A stretch of 64,000 nucleotides of DNA, from contig CM067372.1 of NCBI GenBank assembly GCA_034401795.1, positions 35,838,351-35,902,350 on the forward strand. The letters run 5' to 3'. How positions within the stretch are numbered: position 1 is the first letter of the stretch; every line of letters starts with the position of its first letter. Shown here in pieces: positions 35,743 through 44,528 of the stretch. This DNA is from Chaetoderma sp. LZ-2023a. Taxonomy: Eukaryota > Mollusca > Caudofoveata > Chaetodermatida > Chaetodermatidae. Under the pieces are notes generated by a model that saw only the letters and a list, made by a program, of their open reading frames with translations, was not told the DNA's origin and did not search any database. A program made the position numbers and the translations under genes.

Positions 35743-36105
35743 TTATATGAATGAAGATGATGAAGGACGAGAAGATGATGATGATGAATAAGGAATACGA
35801 GTCATGGTCCATGAAGTTACCTTATGAATGTTCTTATAGAAAAAGGAAGAGGGTCCAGCATCTTTAAGATAGAAATTAATAACAGTATTTTCTGATTTCC
35901 AGTTAGCAACTTGCATAATGTCATCTAGAGAAGATCCATTAAAAAGGGCGCAAGAGGTGGCAAGGCTCCTAACATCATGGGCCTTAACAACCACAATAGC
36001 ATTGTCCCCAGGGGAGGCCAATTCATGGCAAATTTTAATGGTATCAACTATCCAACGAGAAATAGATGTTAAGGAGGCAGGATGATCCACACCTTCAGCA
36101 AATGA
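35743..36105 (-). pseudogene. DIRS family 2 tyrosine recombinase, C-terminal third only, copy B
   Basis: Begins at FAEGVDHPASL and keeps the H-x-x-R box (AHDVRSLATS) and the tyrosine (INFYLKD). It lacks the first ~228 residues, including the first catalytic arginine. A deletion joins it to the RNase H region: 'gcaaatg' of the recombinase meets 'attgtggg' of RNase H near 36106. Against copy A this removes positions equivalent to 25547-26342 (about 796 bp). Confidence 0.85.
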
Positions 36106-37618
36106 TTGTGGGAGACAGGAAGAAGCAGAGGGAGATCTACAAGATGGTCCAGGAGATCTGAAAACCACGATTTTGTCGGCCAAAATGGAGCAATCAATAG
36201 GACTACACAACGATGTTGTCTGATCTTTCTGAGAATCAGAGGAATGAGAATCGTTGGGGAAGAGGCGTAAGCGAACATGTTGTCCCAAGACTGAGCTAGA
36301 GAGTCTACTGAAAGAGCCATGGGTTCCAGAAAGGGAGATATGAAGGTGGATATCTTTCTGTTCTTGAGGGTAGCAAACAAGTCTATGTGGGGATGACCGA
36401 ACTGAAGAAAAATTAACTGGGCTACTACCTCTATTAACTCCCATTCTGTTTCTGGGATCCTGGAAGGGCAAGATAACTGGTCGGCCAGAAAAATCAGTTT
36501 GCCTGGGACATGGGATGCTCGAAGAGAAATGTTGTGGGACTTGCACGACTGAAGCATGATCATGGACTCTCGACAGAGAGAGACCGACTTGGTGCCCCCC
36601 CCCCCTTGATGATTGATGAACGAGACCACTGTGAAATTGTCAGATCTGATAAGAATTGACATACTGAGAATCAAGGATTCCCAATGAACTAGGGCAGGGA
36701 AAACAACCCACAGTTCTAAAAGGTTGACATGGTAGGAAGATTCTGTGAGGGACCAGGTTCCCGAAATCTTCCTGGAATCTCAAATGGCTCCCCACCCCTC
36801 CAGGGATGCATCTGTGAAGATAAATGCCTGAGGGGTTGGAAGATGTAGAGGAACCCCTAATAAAAGGGACTGACTGTCGTTCCAAAACCGTCAATAAGTC
36901 ATGAGAGAGAACTTGATGAGAATTGGAAGATCCAGAGAATCTAAAGACTGATTCCAATGGGCCATAAGATAAAACTGGGTCTTCTCAAGTTCTTAAAGGT
37001 TGACATGAAAGGAAGATTCTGTGAAGGACCAGGATCCTGAAATCTTCTGGAGTCCCAGAAGGTGCCCATCCTTGCAGGGATGTATCCGTGAAAAAGTTGA
37101 ACTGAGGAGATTGAGGATGAAGAGGGACCCCAAATAACAGCGATTGACTGACTTTCCAAAACCGGCAATGGTTCATGAGTTTAAATTGATGAAAATCCAA
37201 TGATTCAGAAATCTAGACTGATTCCAGTGAGTCATAAGATAGAACTGGAAGGGTCTTTTCATCAAAGGAGGCCAAGGAATCACTTTCTATACCTAAATCA
37301 TGACACCTATGAATCTGAGGAAGGATCTGGCCGAAACTAACTGGCCTACCTCGAGAGGTTGAATTGTGGATACCATTATCTGCACATTGGGAGGAAGGGA
37401 AATAACTTCCCCTGTGAGAGGTCACAAGAGATCTCCAGGTGGGTAAAAAGACAGACCAGAGGAACCTTTCCATAAAAAGATATTAAGTATAAAAAAGCAA
37501 ACTTTGCAATCAGTAAGACAAATATGGAAAGACACCCCCCCCCCAAATCCCCCACCCCACCCCCAACTCTATTAAGGATGATTATAATTCGATCCTGATT
37601 ATAAAATGAAGTGTGCAC
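36069..37618 (-). pseudogene. DIRS family 2 RNase H and C-terminal pol domain, copy B
   Basis: The 201-codon frame 36674-36069 reads RSDNFTVVSFINHQGG (RNase H), then HVPGKLIFLADQLSCPSR and PHIDLFATLKNRKI, then MALSVDSLAQSWDNMFAY. This is the standard DIRS RNase H plus trailing domain. Upstream fragments (36957, 37168, 37200, 37473) repeat the first RNase H acidic motif (TDTSLQGW) twice, so a duplication of about 250 bp exists here (36640-36980 and 36985-37200). RT palm absent. Confidence 0.8.
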
Positions 37619-37619
37619 A

Positions 37620-38094
37620 TCATTTATACACCATAATACAATAAAATAAATTAAGAAGACCTAATAACGAGAGGAGATAAGAAGCCTACCAATGGAAGAT
37701 ATACTAGTATGGTACTTAATATCAGAATAAAGAAAGCTATACATGAAGAATAAGGCTAAAAAGTCTCAATATTCAAATTAGGACTAGGCCGATAATAGTT
37801 AGGATGTTGATAGTTAAGATATTTCTTGAGTTATCTCATTATAAGTCCAAAGTGTTCAAGAGTATATTTAAATAATATAGGATGTTACTATTAGAAAGTA
37901 ATGTTTCTTGAATCAAGTGAAAGGCGATGTATCTTAGTTATAAAAGCTATATCCTTATTCTAACCCCTTCCTGAGAGAGGTAACTGGCGTTGATTTCTAC
38001 TATTCAATCTCTGCCACTATCTTCACATGGAGAAACAAGCATTCTGTAAGTATTGCTTTGCAATACATGTCCCCTACCTGGTGATATAAATCTT
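37620..38094. other. Noncoding section of DIRS family 2, copy B
   Basis: Matches copy A (27407-27655) up to TTCAAGAGTATATTTAAA and then continues into sequence copy A lacks. Confidence 0.55.
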
Positions 38095-38790
38095 TAGCGA
38101 TTGACAGGCAAAAATTTCATTAAAAATTGTCAAAAGCAGCTGAAGCTCGAATTTGATTTGTAACTTCTGATAACATAGCAATAAACCAAGTCTCAGTTAT
38201 ATATGGTGAAGGAGAAGGAAAAAGTCTTGAAAGCTGATATGTTTGTATTTCATAAGTCGAAATGGGACATAACTCCATAATAAAATGACGCAAACGCCTG
38301 AAACCCGAACTTGGTCTGTAGTTTCTCATAATAAAGTAATGAACCAATTCTCAGTTGAATATCTTGAGACTGCGAGAAAAAGGTGGAAAACTAATATTTT
38401 TCGTGTTGCATAAGATGAAAGGGGGCATAACTCCATGAAAAATTGAGGAAAATTGAGGAAAATGTCCGAAACTCGAACTTGCTCTGTAACTCCTTATACT
38501 AAAGCGATGCACCAATTTTCGCTTAAATATCGTGAAGGAGTGCGGAAAGCTGATATTTCTTAACTCGAAAGGGGGCATAACTCCATTAAAAATTGACGTA
38601 TATGCCTGAAACTCGAACTTGGTCTGTAACTTCTCATAACAAAGCAATTAAACAATTCTCAGTTGAATACCTTGAAGGACTGCGATAAAAAGTGCGGAAA
38701 ACCAACTGCGATAGACGGACAGATGGACGGACAGATGGACAGACAGATGGAGTGCAAACATATAGTCCTCTCGGTTTTACTGATAGGGGA
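38095..38790 (-). repeat. Interspersed repeat with 'aaagggggcataactcc' sub-units
   Basis: Four sub-units of about 145 bp with 'cgaaagggggcataactcc', 'gaaactcgaacttggtctgt' and 'caattctcagttgaatacc'. It closes with a GACGGACAGATGGACAGAC-type tract and TAGGGGAC. The same family recurs at 52.59-52.95 kb. Confidence 0.8.
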
Positions 38791-39064
38791 CTAATAAGCA
38801 TCATAGAAGTATGGCCGTTGATTTCTACTATTCAATCTCTGCCACTATCTTCGTATGGAGAAAAAAGCATCATAGAAGAATGGCCGTACTTATTAAAAGT
38901 TGTAGACATTGAAACATTATAGATAAATTTATTTAGTGTTTTAACTAGATTTAGTGACAAATAGAAATCCCATGGTAAACCTATGGGATGGGTGAGAGTC
39001 CAGCTATAGCCAGATAGAATTACATGTAGCTAAAATAAATTGATTTATGTGTAGGATATATATA

Positions 39065-40672
39065 ACAAGGATCGCTCACCTGGACCATAGGCATTTCAAC
39101 TAGAATGCTCTTTATCAACTAGATGGCCACCAAACCGTTTATCCGACAGTTTAAAAAATTGCAAATTTGAGATCAGAATACCCAAAAACACATAAAACCA
39201 ATTTCGGCCTCAAAATCCATCAAAAAAAAAAATCCAATATGGACGCCAAATATGCTGTATTTTGATTGGCCCATGGTGTCCAGGTTTTTTGACAGATCAA
39301 TTTCCTTTGAACAAACTTTAATGGCCCTTGGCCCCTAACCATATCTGCCAAATTTTGGCCCGATCCCTTCAGCGGTTCTGGAGAAGTCGTTTTCGCTACA
39401 ACTAGGTTAACCAAGATGGCCGCCAAACCATTTGACAAATCAAGTTCCCTTGAACAAACTTGGTTCAGCACTTACCCTAAATTATATTTCATCAGGTTTG
39501 CATTAAAAAAATCCAATATGGCCGCCAAACGTGCAATATTTTGATTGGCCCACGGCGGCCATGTTTTTTGACGGATCAACTTATCTTGAACAAACTTTAC
39601 TGCCCTTAGGCACTAATCATATCTGCCAAATTTTGGCCAGATTCCTTCAGCAGTTCTGGAGAAGAAGTCATTTTGGCTACAACTAGGTCAACCAAGATGT
39701 CCGCCGAACCATTTGACCAATCAATTGCCCTTGAACAAACTTGGTTCAGCACTTGCCCTAAATCATATTTCATGAGGTTTGCATCAATCCCCCAAGCAGT
39801 TTTGGAGAAGAGTTTTAAAGATGTTCTAAAAATCGGCCAAAATCCAAGATGGCCACCGGCCCAATTGGACGATCGGCTTCCTTTGAACAAACTTGAATCT
39901 CTATGCCCTAAAGATGCTTCCTGCGAAATATAATCAAAATCGGCCCAGCAGTTCTCGAAAAGAAAACATTTAAAATTTCCGATTGCTTTGGTATGGCCGC
40001 TTTTGGTGGGAAAATGATCCATGATGGCCGCCAAACCGTTTATCCGACAGTTTCAAAAATTGCAAATTTGTGATCAGAATACCGGAAAAAACACATACAC
40101 AACCAATTTCGGCCTCAAAATTCATCAAATAAAAGAAATCAAATATGGCCGCCAAACATGCTATATTTTGATTGGCCCATGGCGGCCATGTTTTTGATGG
40201 ATCAACTTCTCTTGAAGAAACTCTAATGGCCCTTAGGCCTTAATCATATCTGCTAAATTTTTACCAGATCCCGTCAGCGGTTCTGGATGAGAAGTCGTTT
40301 TCGCTACAACTAGGTCAACCAATATGGCCACCAAACCATTTGACCAATCAAGTTCCCTTGAACAAACTTGGTTCAGCTCTTGCCCTAGATCATAGTTCAT
40401 GAGATTTGCATCAATCCCTTAAGCGGTTTCGGAGAAGAGTTTTAAAGACGTTTCCTAAAATCGGGCTAAATCCAAGATGGCCACTGGCCAAATTGGCCGA
40501 TCATGTTCATTTGAATGAACTTGGATCCCTATGCCCTAAAGATGCTTCCTGCCAAATATAATTGAAATCGGCCCAGATGTTCTTGAGAAGTCGCTTAAAA
40601 GAAAAGTTGACGGATGGACAGACGGACGGTCGCCACGGCATAAGCTCACTTGGCCTTTCAGGCCAGGTGAGC
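39065..40672 (+). repeat. CTCACCTGG-type bivalve repeat, complete copy
   Basis: Opens GATCGCTCACCTGGACC and closes GGCCTTTCAGGCCAGGTGAGC. Between lie about nine sub-units with 'aagatggccgccaaacc' and 'ttgaacaaacttggttcagc', and a GATGGACAGACGGACGG tract near the end. The several 60-140 codon ORFs inside are by-products of the sub-repeats. Confidence 0.85.
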
Positions 40673-41030
40673 TAATAACCAAAAGAAAAACTCCATGTAA
40701 ACCAAGGGAATGAAATATATACGGGGCGAATTATCAATGACCTATCTAAAAAGTGACAGGAACAATGATGACAATCTGACAGCTAACGGAAGTAGATAAG
40801 TGAATGGAAAGAGGAAAAATTTTGAGCCCAAAATCACCAATCCCAAACTGGTCGGAAAGAACATGACTCTAAATAAAAAGTTTTAGTTAAAAATAGGAAA
40901 ATAGCCTTGAAAAAAGCGTAAATAGAAGAGAAAAAAGCGATAATGTCGCCGAGACGAAATGAGACTAGGACGAATAGACTGCCGAACTGGGAGTGTTGAC
41001 GATAATACTGACAGCTACTAAAGAAAGATG
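40673..41030. other. DIRS family 2 copy B, noncoding section
   Basis: Counterpart of 28940-29150 in copy A. It ends abruptly at GCTACTAAAGAA, where the Penelope-derived insertion begins. Confidence 0.6.
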
Positions 41031-41254
41031 TAACGAAGGTGCTCCTGAATGCGGATTTTACAAGTGCGTAGCGTCTCTCCTACATACTGTTTTTTGCAGA
41101 CTGAACATGTCAGCAGGTAGACTATGTTTCTTGTCTGGCAGTTGCCGATGATTTTGGACCTGTAGGAGAGCCCTGTATGAGAACTAGAGAAGAATCTGTT
41201 CTTCTGCATTGTGTTGCAGATGTTGCATGCACTACGCACTTTTAAAATCCGCAT
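41031..41254 (-). pseudogene. Penelope-like GIY-YIG endonuclease, N-terminal fragment, inverted
   Basis: The minus strand reads ACNIC (first zinc ligands), then SSSHTGLS, CQTRNIVYLLTCSVCKKQ and YVGETLRTCKIRIQEHL. The NIVYLLTC/YVGET pair is the GIY-YIG core in the form found in Penelope-like retroelements, preceded by their Cys/His motif. The fragment ends where the inversion breakpoint lies. Confidence 0.8.
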
Positions 41255-41492
41255 TCAGGAGCACCTTCGCTCGATCACCAACTTCTACAAACACGAGAGG
41301 TACGACACTCCAGTCTCAAGGCATTTCAACAGACCCATGCATTCTAGAATTAACATGCAGTTCAGAATAATCCAGGTCCTTTCTTCGGACCCCGGAGATG
41401 AAGTATCCACCAAATGGAGAAGACAGAAGGAATGCCACTGGATCCACCAGCTCCACACAATGGAGCCGACAGGCATCAACCAAGCAGGGTAG
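41226..41492 (+). pseudogene. Penelope-like GIY-YIG endonuclease, C-terminal fragment
   Basis: Plus strand reads LRTFKIRIQEHLRSITNF, then TPVSRHFNRPMHSRIN, then a C-terminal E-x2-WI-x-L box (CHWIHQLHTMEPTGINQ) before a TAG stop. These are the helix, the HF..H and the catalytic-glutamate regions of Penelope endonucleases. The first half of the domain is supplied only by the inverted fragment. Confidence 0.8.
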
Positions 41493-41627
41493 GGGTCACC
41501 GCCTTCCCTGGGCCGACATGTACACCATAAGCAAACAGACCCAGTACGTTGTTATCACCCTTCGCTATACAGGGTGACCCCCTGGCCCATCCCTCCAGCC
41601 AGTTGATTTCTAAACCAAACTTCCCTA

Positions 41628-41672
41628 TGACGTCACGCGGGTCGTCATATGACGTCAACAAAACTGACGTCA
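41628..41672 (+). promoter_or_regulatory. Cluster of three perfect CRE sites (TGACGTCA)
   Basis: TGACGTCA occurs at 41628-41635, 41650-41657 and 41665-41672, between the endonuclease stop and the zinc-finger ORF start (41738). CREB/ATF-type bZIP proteins bind this palindrome. Three in 45 bp is far above chance. It is likely part of a promoter for the downstream ORF; no TATA box is obvious. Confidence 0.65.
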
Positions 41673-41737
41673 TAAACGTAGTCATTACCCACTAGATCCA
41701 ACCTTCATCACTCCACGATATTAGTCTTACAAACAAC

Positions 41738-42751
41738 ATGTCTCGCTTCCAGTGCACCAAATGTGCCAGCACCTTTGCACACAGGAGTAGTCTAAAACGG
41801 CATAACATCACCGCACACACTGAACTACCGGCCTGGACATGCGACTGGTGCCTGGTCCCTCTAAAACGGACCGAATATGTGCGGGGCCATCTAGAGCGAC
41901 ACGGTTTAAATCGAGATAGAATCACCAAACTCATGGCAAACCCACGCCTGATTGAGGGTGTAAGGATCGTGGACCCCGGGCAACCATTAATAAAACCCAG
42001 GGTCTGCGATAAATTCGACTTCCACACCACTCAGAAGGTGAGTAAGAAAAAGACTGTGAGTTGGAAACTACCAGTGGCTTTCAACGGTCTCCTAAAGCCG
42101 AAAATAACGGGGTACAAGATCCCTAAGCGGAGTTCACCGACAAACAACTCCTATTATCGCGCAGACACTGACCACAAGCTAATCTCGGAAACACTCTCAA
42201 AATTATGTACATATGTGCCAGACGCAAACCGAGAGACAAATTCGCCGTTCCAACACTGGAAAATATACGAGACACACAGGTCTTCGAATCCTACCGACTG
42301 CCCGGTGACACACGCCAGCCAGACACCATTACAGCCCTCACCAGCGATGGCTTCCAGTTTGGATACAGACGCCAACACTATAAGCGTATCACCAGCCCTT
42401 TCACGCCCGATCTCGCCAGAACTCAGTGTCAGTGACGCTTACAACAATTTATTCAATTCTGACTCTTTAAAAACTTTAATTCATTCACCAACATCACCAT
42501 CTGTGTCACCTTCTCTAAGTCACCACGATTTAGATGAAGTCACCAGGCGAAATACAGACATTCGTGCAGCCAACACTCTCATCACGAACTTAGCGCCGGC
42601 TCACCGTTTTAATATTAACTGCCTGCACTGCTTTCTGACCATCCAAAGCCAGAACTCCATGGCGCCGGATCCTAAATGGGACAGGATGACGACACTAATG
42701 GGCTACATGTGTGCCCACATAGACTGGAGTCTCGCACACCTCCAGCTCTAG
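41738..42751 (+). CDS. C2H2 zinc-finger protein, 337 aa, unrecognised
   Basis: Intact ORF in otherwise decayed surroundings. Two N-terminal C2H2 fingers: CTKCASTFAHRSSLKRH...H (C-x2-C-x12-H-x4-H) and CDWCLVPLKRTEYVRGH..H (C-x2-C-x12-H-x3-H). A basic segment follows (VSKKKTVSWKLPV, PKITGYKIPKRSS), then a Ser/Thr/Pro-rich linker (residues ~190-270) and a C-terminal part with INCLHCFLTIQ and MTTLMGYMCAHIDWSLAHL. The ATG has an A at -3 (AACAACATGTC). It lies 246 bp downstream of the Penelope endonuclease stop on the same strand, so it may be an accessory nucleic-acid-binding ORF of that element or captured host sequence. Confidence 0.7.
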   Translation: MSRFQCTKCASTFAHRSSLKRHNITAHTELPAWTCDWCLVPLKRTEYVRGHLERHGLNRDRITKLMANPRLIEGVRIVDPGQPLIKPRVCDKFDFHTTQKVSKKKTVSWKLPVAFNGLLKPKITGYKIPKRSSPTNNSYYRADTDHKLISETLSKLCTYVPDANRETNSPFQHWKIYETHRSSNPTDCPVTHASQTPLQPSPAMASSLDTDANTISVSPALSRPISPELSVSDAYNNLFNSDSLKTLIHSPTSPSVSPSLSHHDLDEVTRRNTDIRAANTLITNLAPAHRFNINCLHCFLTIQSQNSMAPDPKWDRMTTLMGYMCAHIDWSLAHLQL

Positions 42752-43310
42752 CCTGTCCCACCCGTTACGCTATTCCGTGGGTTTGCTCACCTCTTCAGAC
42801 ATATGTGTGTATTTATATTTCCACCTTCAGGAGCACAAATGCTCACCTGGAGCATCAGAGAACATTTTGAACTCTATATATACATACTTCTATATTGGTG
42901 TGTGCTTTTTACAATAAGATCACGCGCAGAGGTTCCATCTCCAGTGATGAGTTTCTGCACACATCACTATTTTCTTTTCCATATATCTGCTGTGAAACAT
43001 TTTCCGGAGATCCTAATGAGGGACATCACGCTCACCTGGAAGAGAGGGGAGGACCACACTCCAGTTCTTCTACATATCACCGATTGTGTTCTACCAATAT
43101 GCTATTTATTCTCGCCTTCATCTAATTTTGTTTACATTCGCAATAAAACTTTCTCTATCTCTAACCATTTCATTCCACATCATTCTTCCCCACCCCCCAC
43201 CCGTCATTTGTATACATATATATATTTCTTTACCGTGACCGCACTGCCAGGACACCACTAGACTACCCCTACTGATGAACCCACAGGTGAACCATATCTC
43301 ACCTGTATTA
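42752..43310. other. 3' region of the zinc-finger ORF, noncoding
   Basis: Contains two CTCACCTGG phrases (42845 and 43030) and an AATAAAAC (43141), a possible poly(A) signal about 390 bp past the stop. The 152-codon frame at 42803 shows no domain and I read it as chance. Confidence 0.4.
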
Positions 43311-43365
43311 TTCCCACATACGCCTCTGAGGAGTTCCACTTTTAGGAACGAAACGCCATAAGTCT
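43276..43365 (+). ncRNA. Hammerhead-ribozyme-like core (incomplete)
   Basis: CTGAGGA followed by a perfect hairpin (GTTCC, ACTTTTA loop, GGAAC) and then GAAAC. This is the order CUGANGA, stem II, GAAAC of a hammerhead core. Hammerhead motifs are known in Penelope-like element termini, which supports it. A following GTC could be the cleavage triplet, but I could not pair a stem I across it. A second perfect 8-bp hairpin (ACAGGTGA/TCACCTGT) precedes it, after a CTGATGA. Confidence 0.3.
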
Positions 43366-43479
43366 GAATCAATAAAAAGGTAATGACTACACCGGTCAAA
43401 ACCTCACAACAAATGGGCCATACCCACCGCCAGTACAAGACCTTCCTAATCCGCTACAACAATTGAGTGGAAATCTGTC

Positions 43480-43985
43480 TTGATAACAGAACCGGCAAGA
43501 TTTCAAACCAAAACCGGCAAACCACATAAAACCGGCCAATAAATCACAAACAACCGCCAAAAAATTTATAAACCCCAAAAAAATGAAAATACAAAACTTC
43601 TTTTTTCAACACTTTTGAAAAAAATTCTTAAACCGGTAAGAAAAATTCTGCAACCGGCAACATCTCCACAACCGGTAAAAAACCATCTCAACCGGTAAAA
43701 TTTACCACAACCGGTAAGAAAAATTCTGCAACCGGCGACATCACCGCAACCGGTAAAAAAACATCCCAAACCGGTAAAATTTACCACAACAGGTAATAAA
43801 TCATGAGTTTCCATTTCGGTCACATCACAACCTTTTAAAAAAAAGAAAAAATTCCGCAACCGTCAACATCACCACAACCGGTAAAAAACATCTCAACCGG
43901 TAAAAATTTACCACAACCGGTAAAAAACCGTGAGCCGCCATTTTGGTTACAACCGCCAAATTCTTCACAACCGGTGATCCCATAC
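43480..43985. repeat. Irregular array of AACCGGT/AACCGGC motifs
   Basis: About 15 copies of ACCGG (mostly AACCGGTAAA, centred on the palindrome ACCGGT) are spaced 17-22 bp apart, with two breaks (43540-43625 and 43785-43860). Spacer words 'catctcaaccgg' and 'tttaccacaaccgg' recur as a higher-order unit of about 80-100 bp. Confidence 0.85.
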
Positions 43986-44050
43986 AATCACCGCCAAAAC
44001 AGCGCCGGCCATCCCCACTTTCCCTGCCCTATTTAGGGCATGCGACAGCC

Positions 44051-44112
44051 AATCCCCGGGCTCAGTCCATGAGAGTATAAAAGGAGCTGAAAAACTTGCT
44101 TCCGACCATTCA
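44051..44112 (+). promoter_or_regulatory. Core promoter with CCAAT and TATAAAAGG
   Basis: CCAAT near 44049-44053, TATAAAAGG at 44076-44084, and an initiator-like TTCAGACTT around 44110-44118, about 36 bp downstream of the TATA. Orientation is plus. The predicted transcript would reach the AATAAA at about 44495 with no ORF of note, so it may be a short noncoding RNA or the 5' leader of a tandem Penelope unit. Confidence 0.5.
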
Positions 44113-44489
44113 GACTTCTGGATTCACAATCGTATCCAAGCGTCAGGCTTAAAAACCCATATTGGTTTACTAATCACTGACTACATCGTTATCATCTTTT
44201 TCGTGTCCAATATTTTAATCAATGTCCATATCAATTTCATTGGGAAACTAGCCAACTTCATGATTCCTGGTAAATTCACCATACCTCACTGTATTTGATA
44301 TATTGATTAATTAGATATCCCGAACAATTCAATATTTAAGCCTAGTGGCAGTAAACTCATAGCCCTACACATTGAACATGTACATTTTTATTTATTTTTA
44401 TTTATTATATTTATTGTCTAGGACCTATATTTTCATCTGTGTAAAATGTAGTTAAATGATTGTACCGTGGTGGATGTCATTGTGTGTGA

Positions 44490-44528
44490 TATGCCAATAA
44501 AAAGATTGATAGATTGATTGATTGATAA
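44490..44528 (+). terminator. Poly(A) signal and (TTGA)n retro-tail
   Basis: CCAATAAAAAGATTGATAG followed by ATTGATTGATTGATAAAG. A signal followed by a short tandem tail is the usual 3' end of a retroelement copy. The sequence switches to family-1 DIRS DNA right after it. Confidence 0.55.

Larger units (their letters stand above)
41031..44528 (+). mobile_element. Penelope-like element with inverted 5' fragment and extra zinc-finger ORF
   Basis: Two pieces of one GIY-YIG endonuclease ORF lie head to head: minus strand 41228-41031, then plus strand from about 41229. Both contain the KIRIQEHLR helix. Downstream on the plus strand follow a CRE cluster, a 337-codon zinc-finger ORF, a hammerhead-like hairpin, an ACCGGT-rich array, a TATA promoter and an AATAAA followed by a (TTGA)n tail. 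The left edge abuts DIRS family-2 sequence and the right edge abuts the middle of a family-1 DIRS, so the insertion was accompanied by loss of flanking DNA. Confidence 0.6.

Noticed and set aside
39606..40034. 142-codon and similar ORFs within CTCACCTGG repeats
   Set aside because: They recur in several sub-units in different frames, so they reflect the repeat and not a gene.
42803..43261. 152-codon plus-strand ORF after the zinc-finger gene
   Set aside because: Aromatic/Ile-rich, runs through CTCACCTGG repeats and a TATATA stretch, no domain; likely chance.
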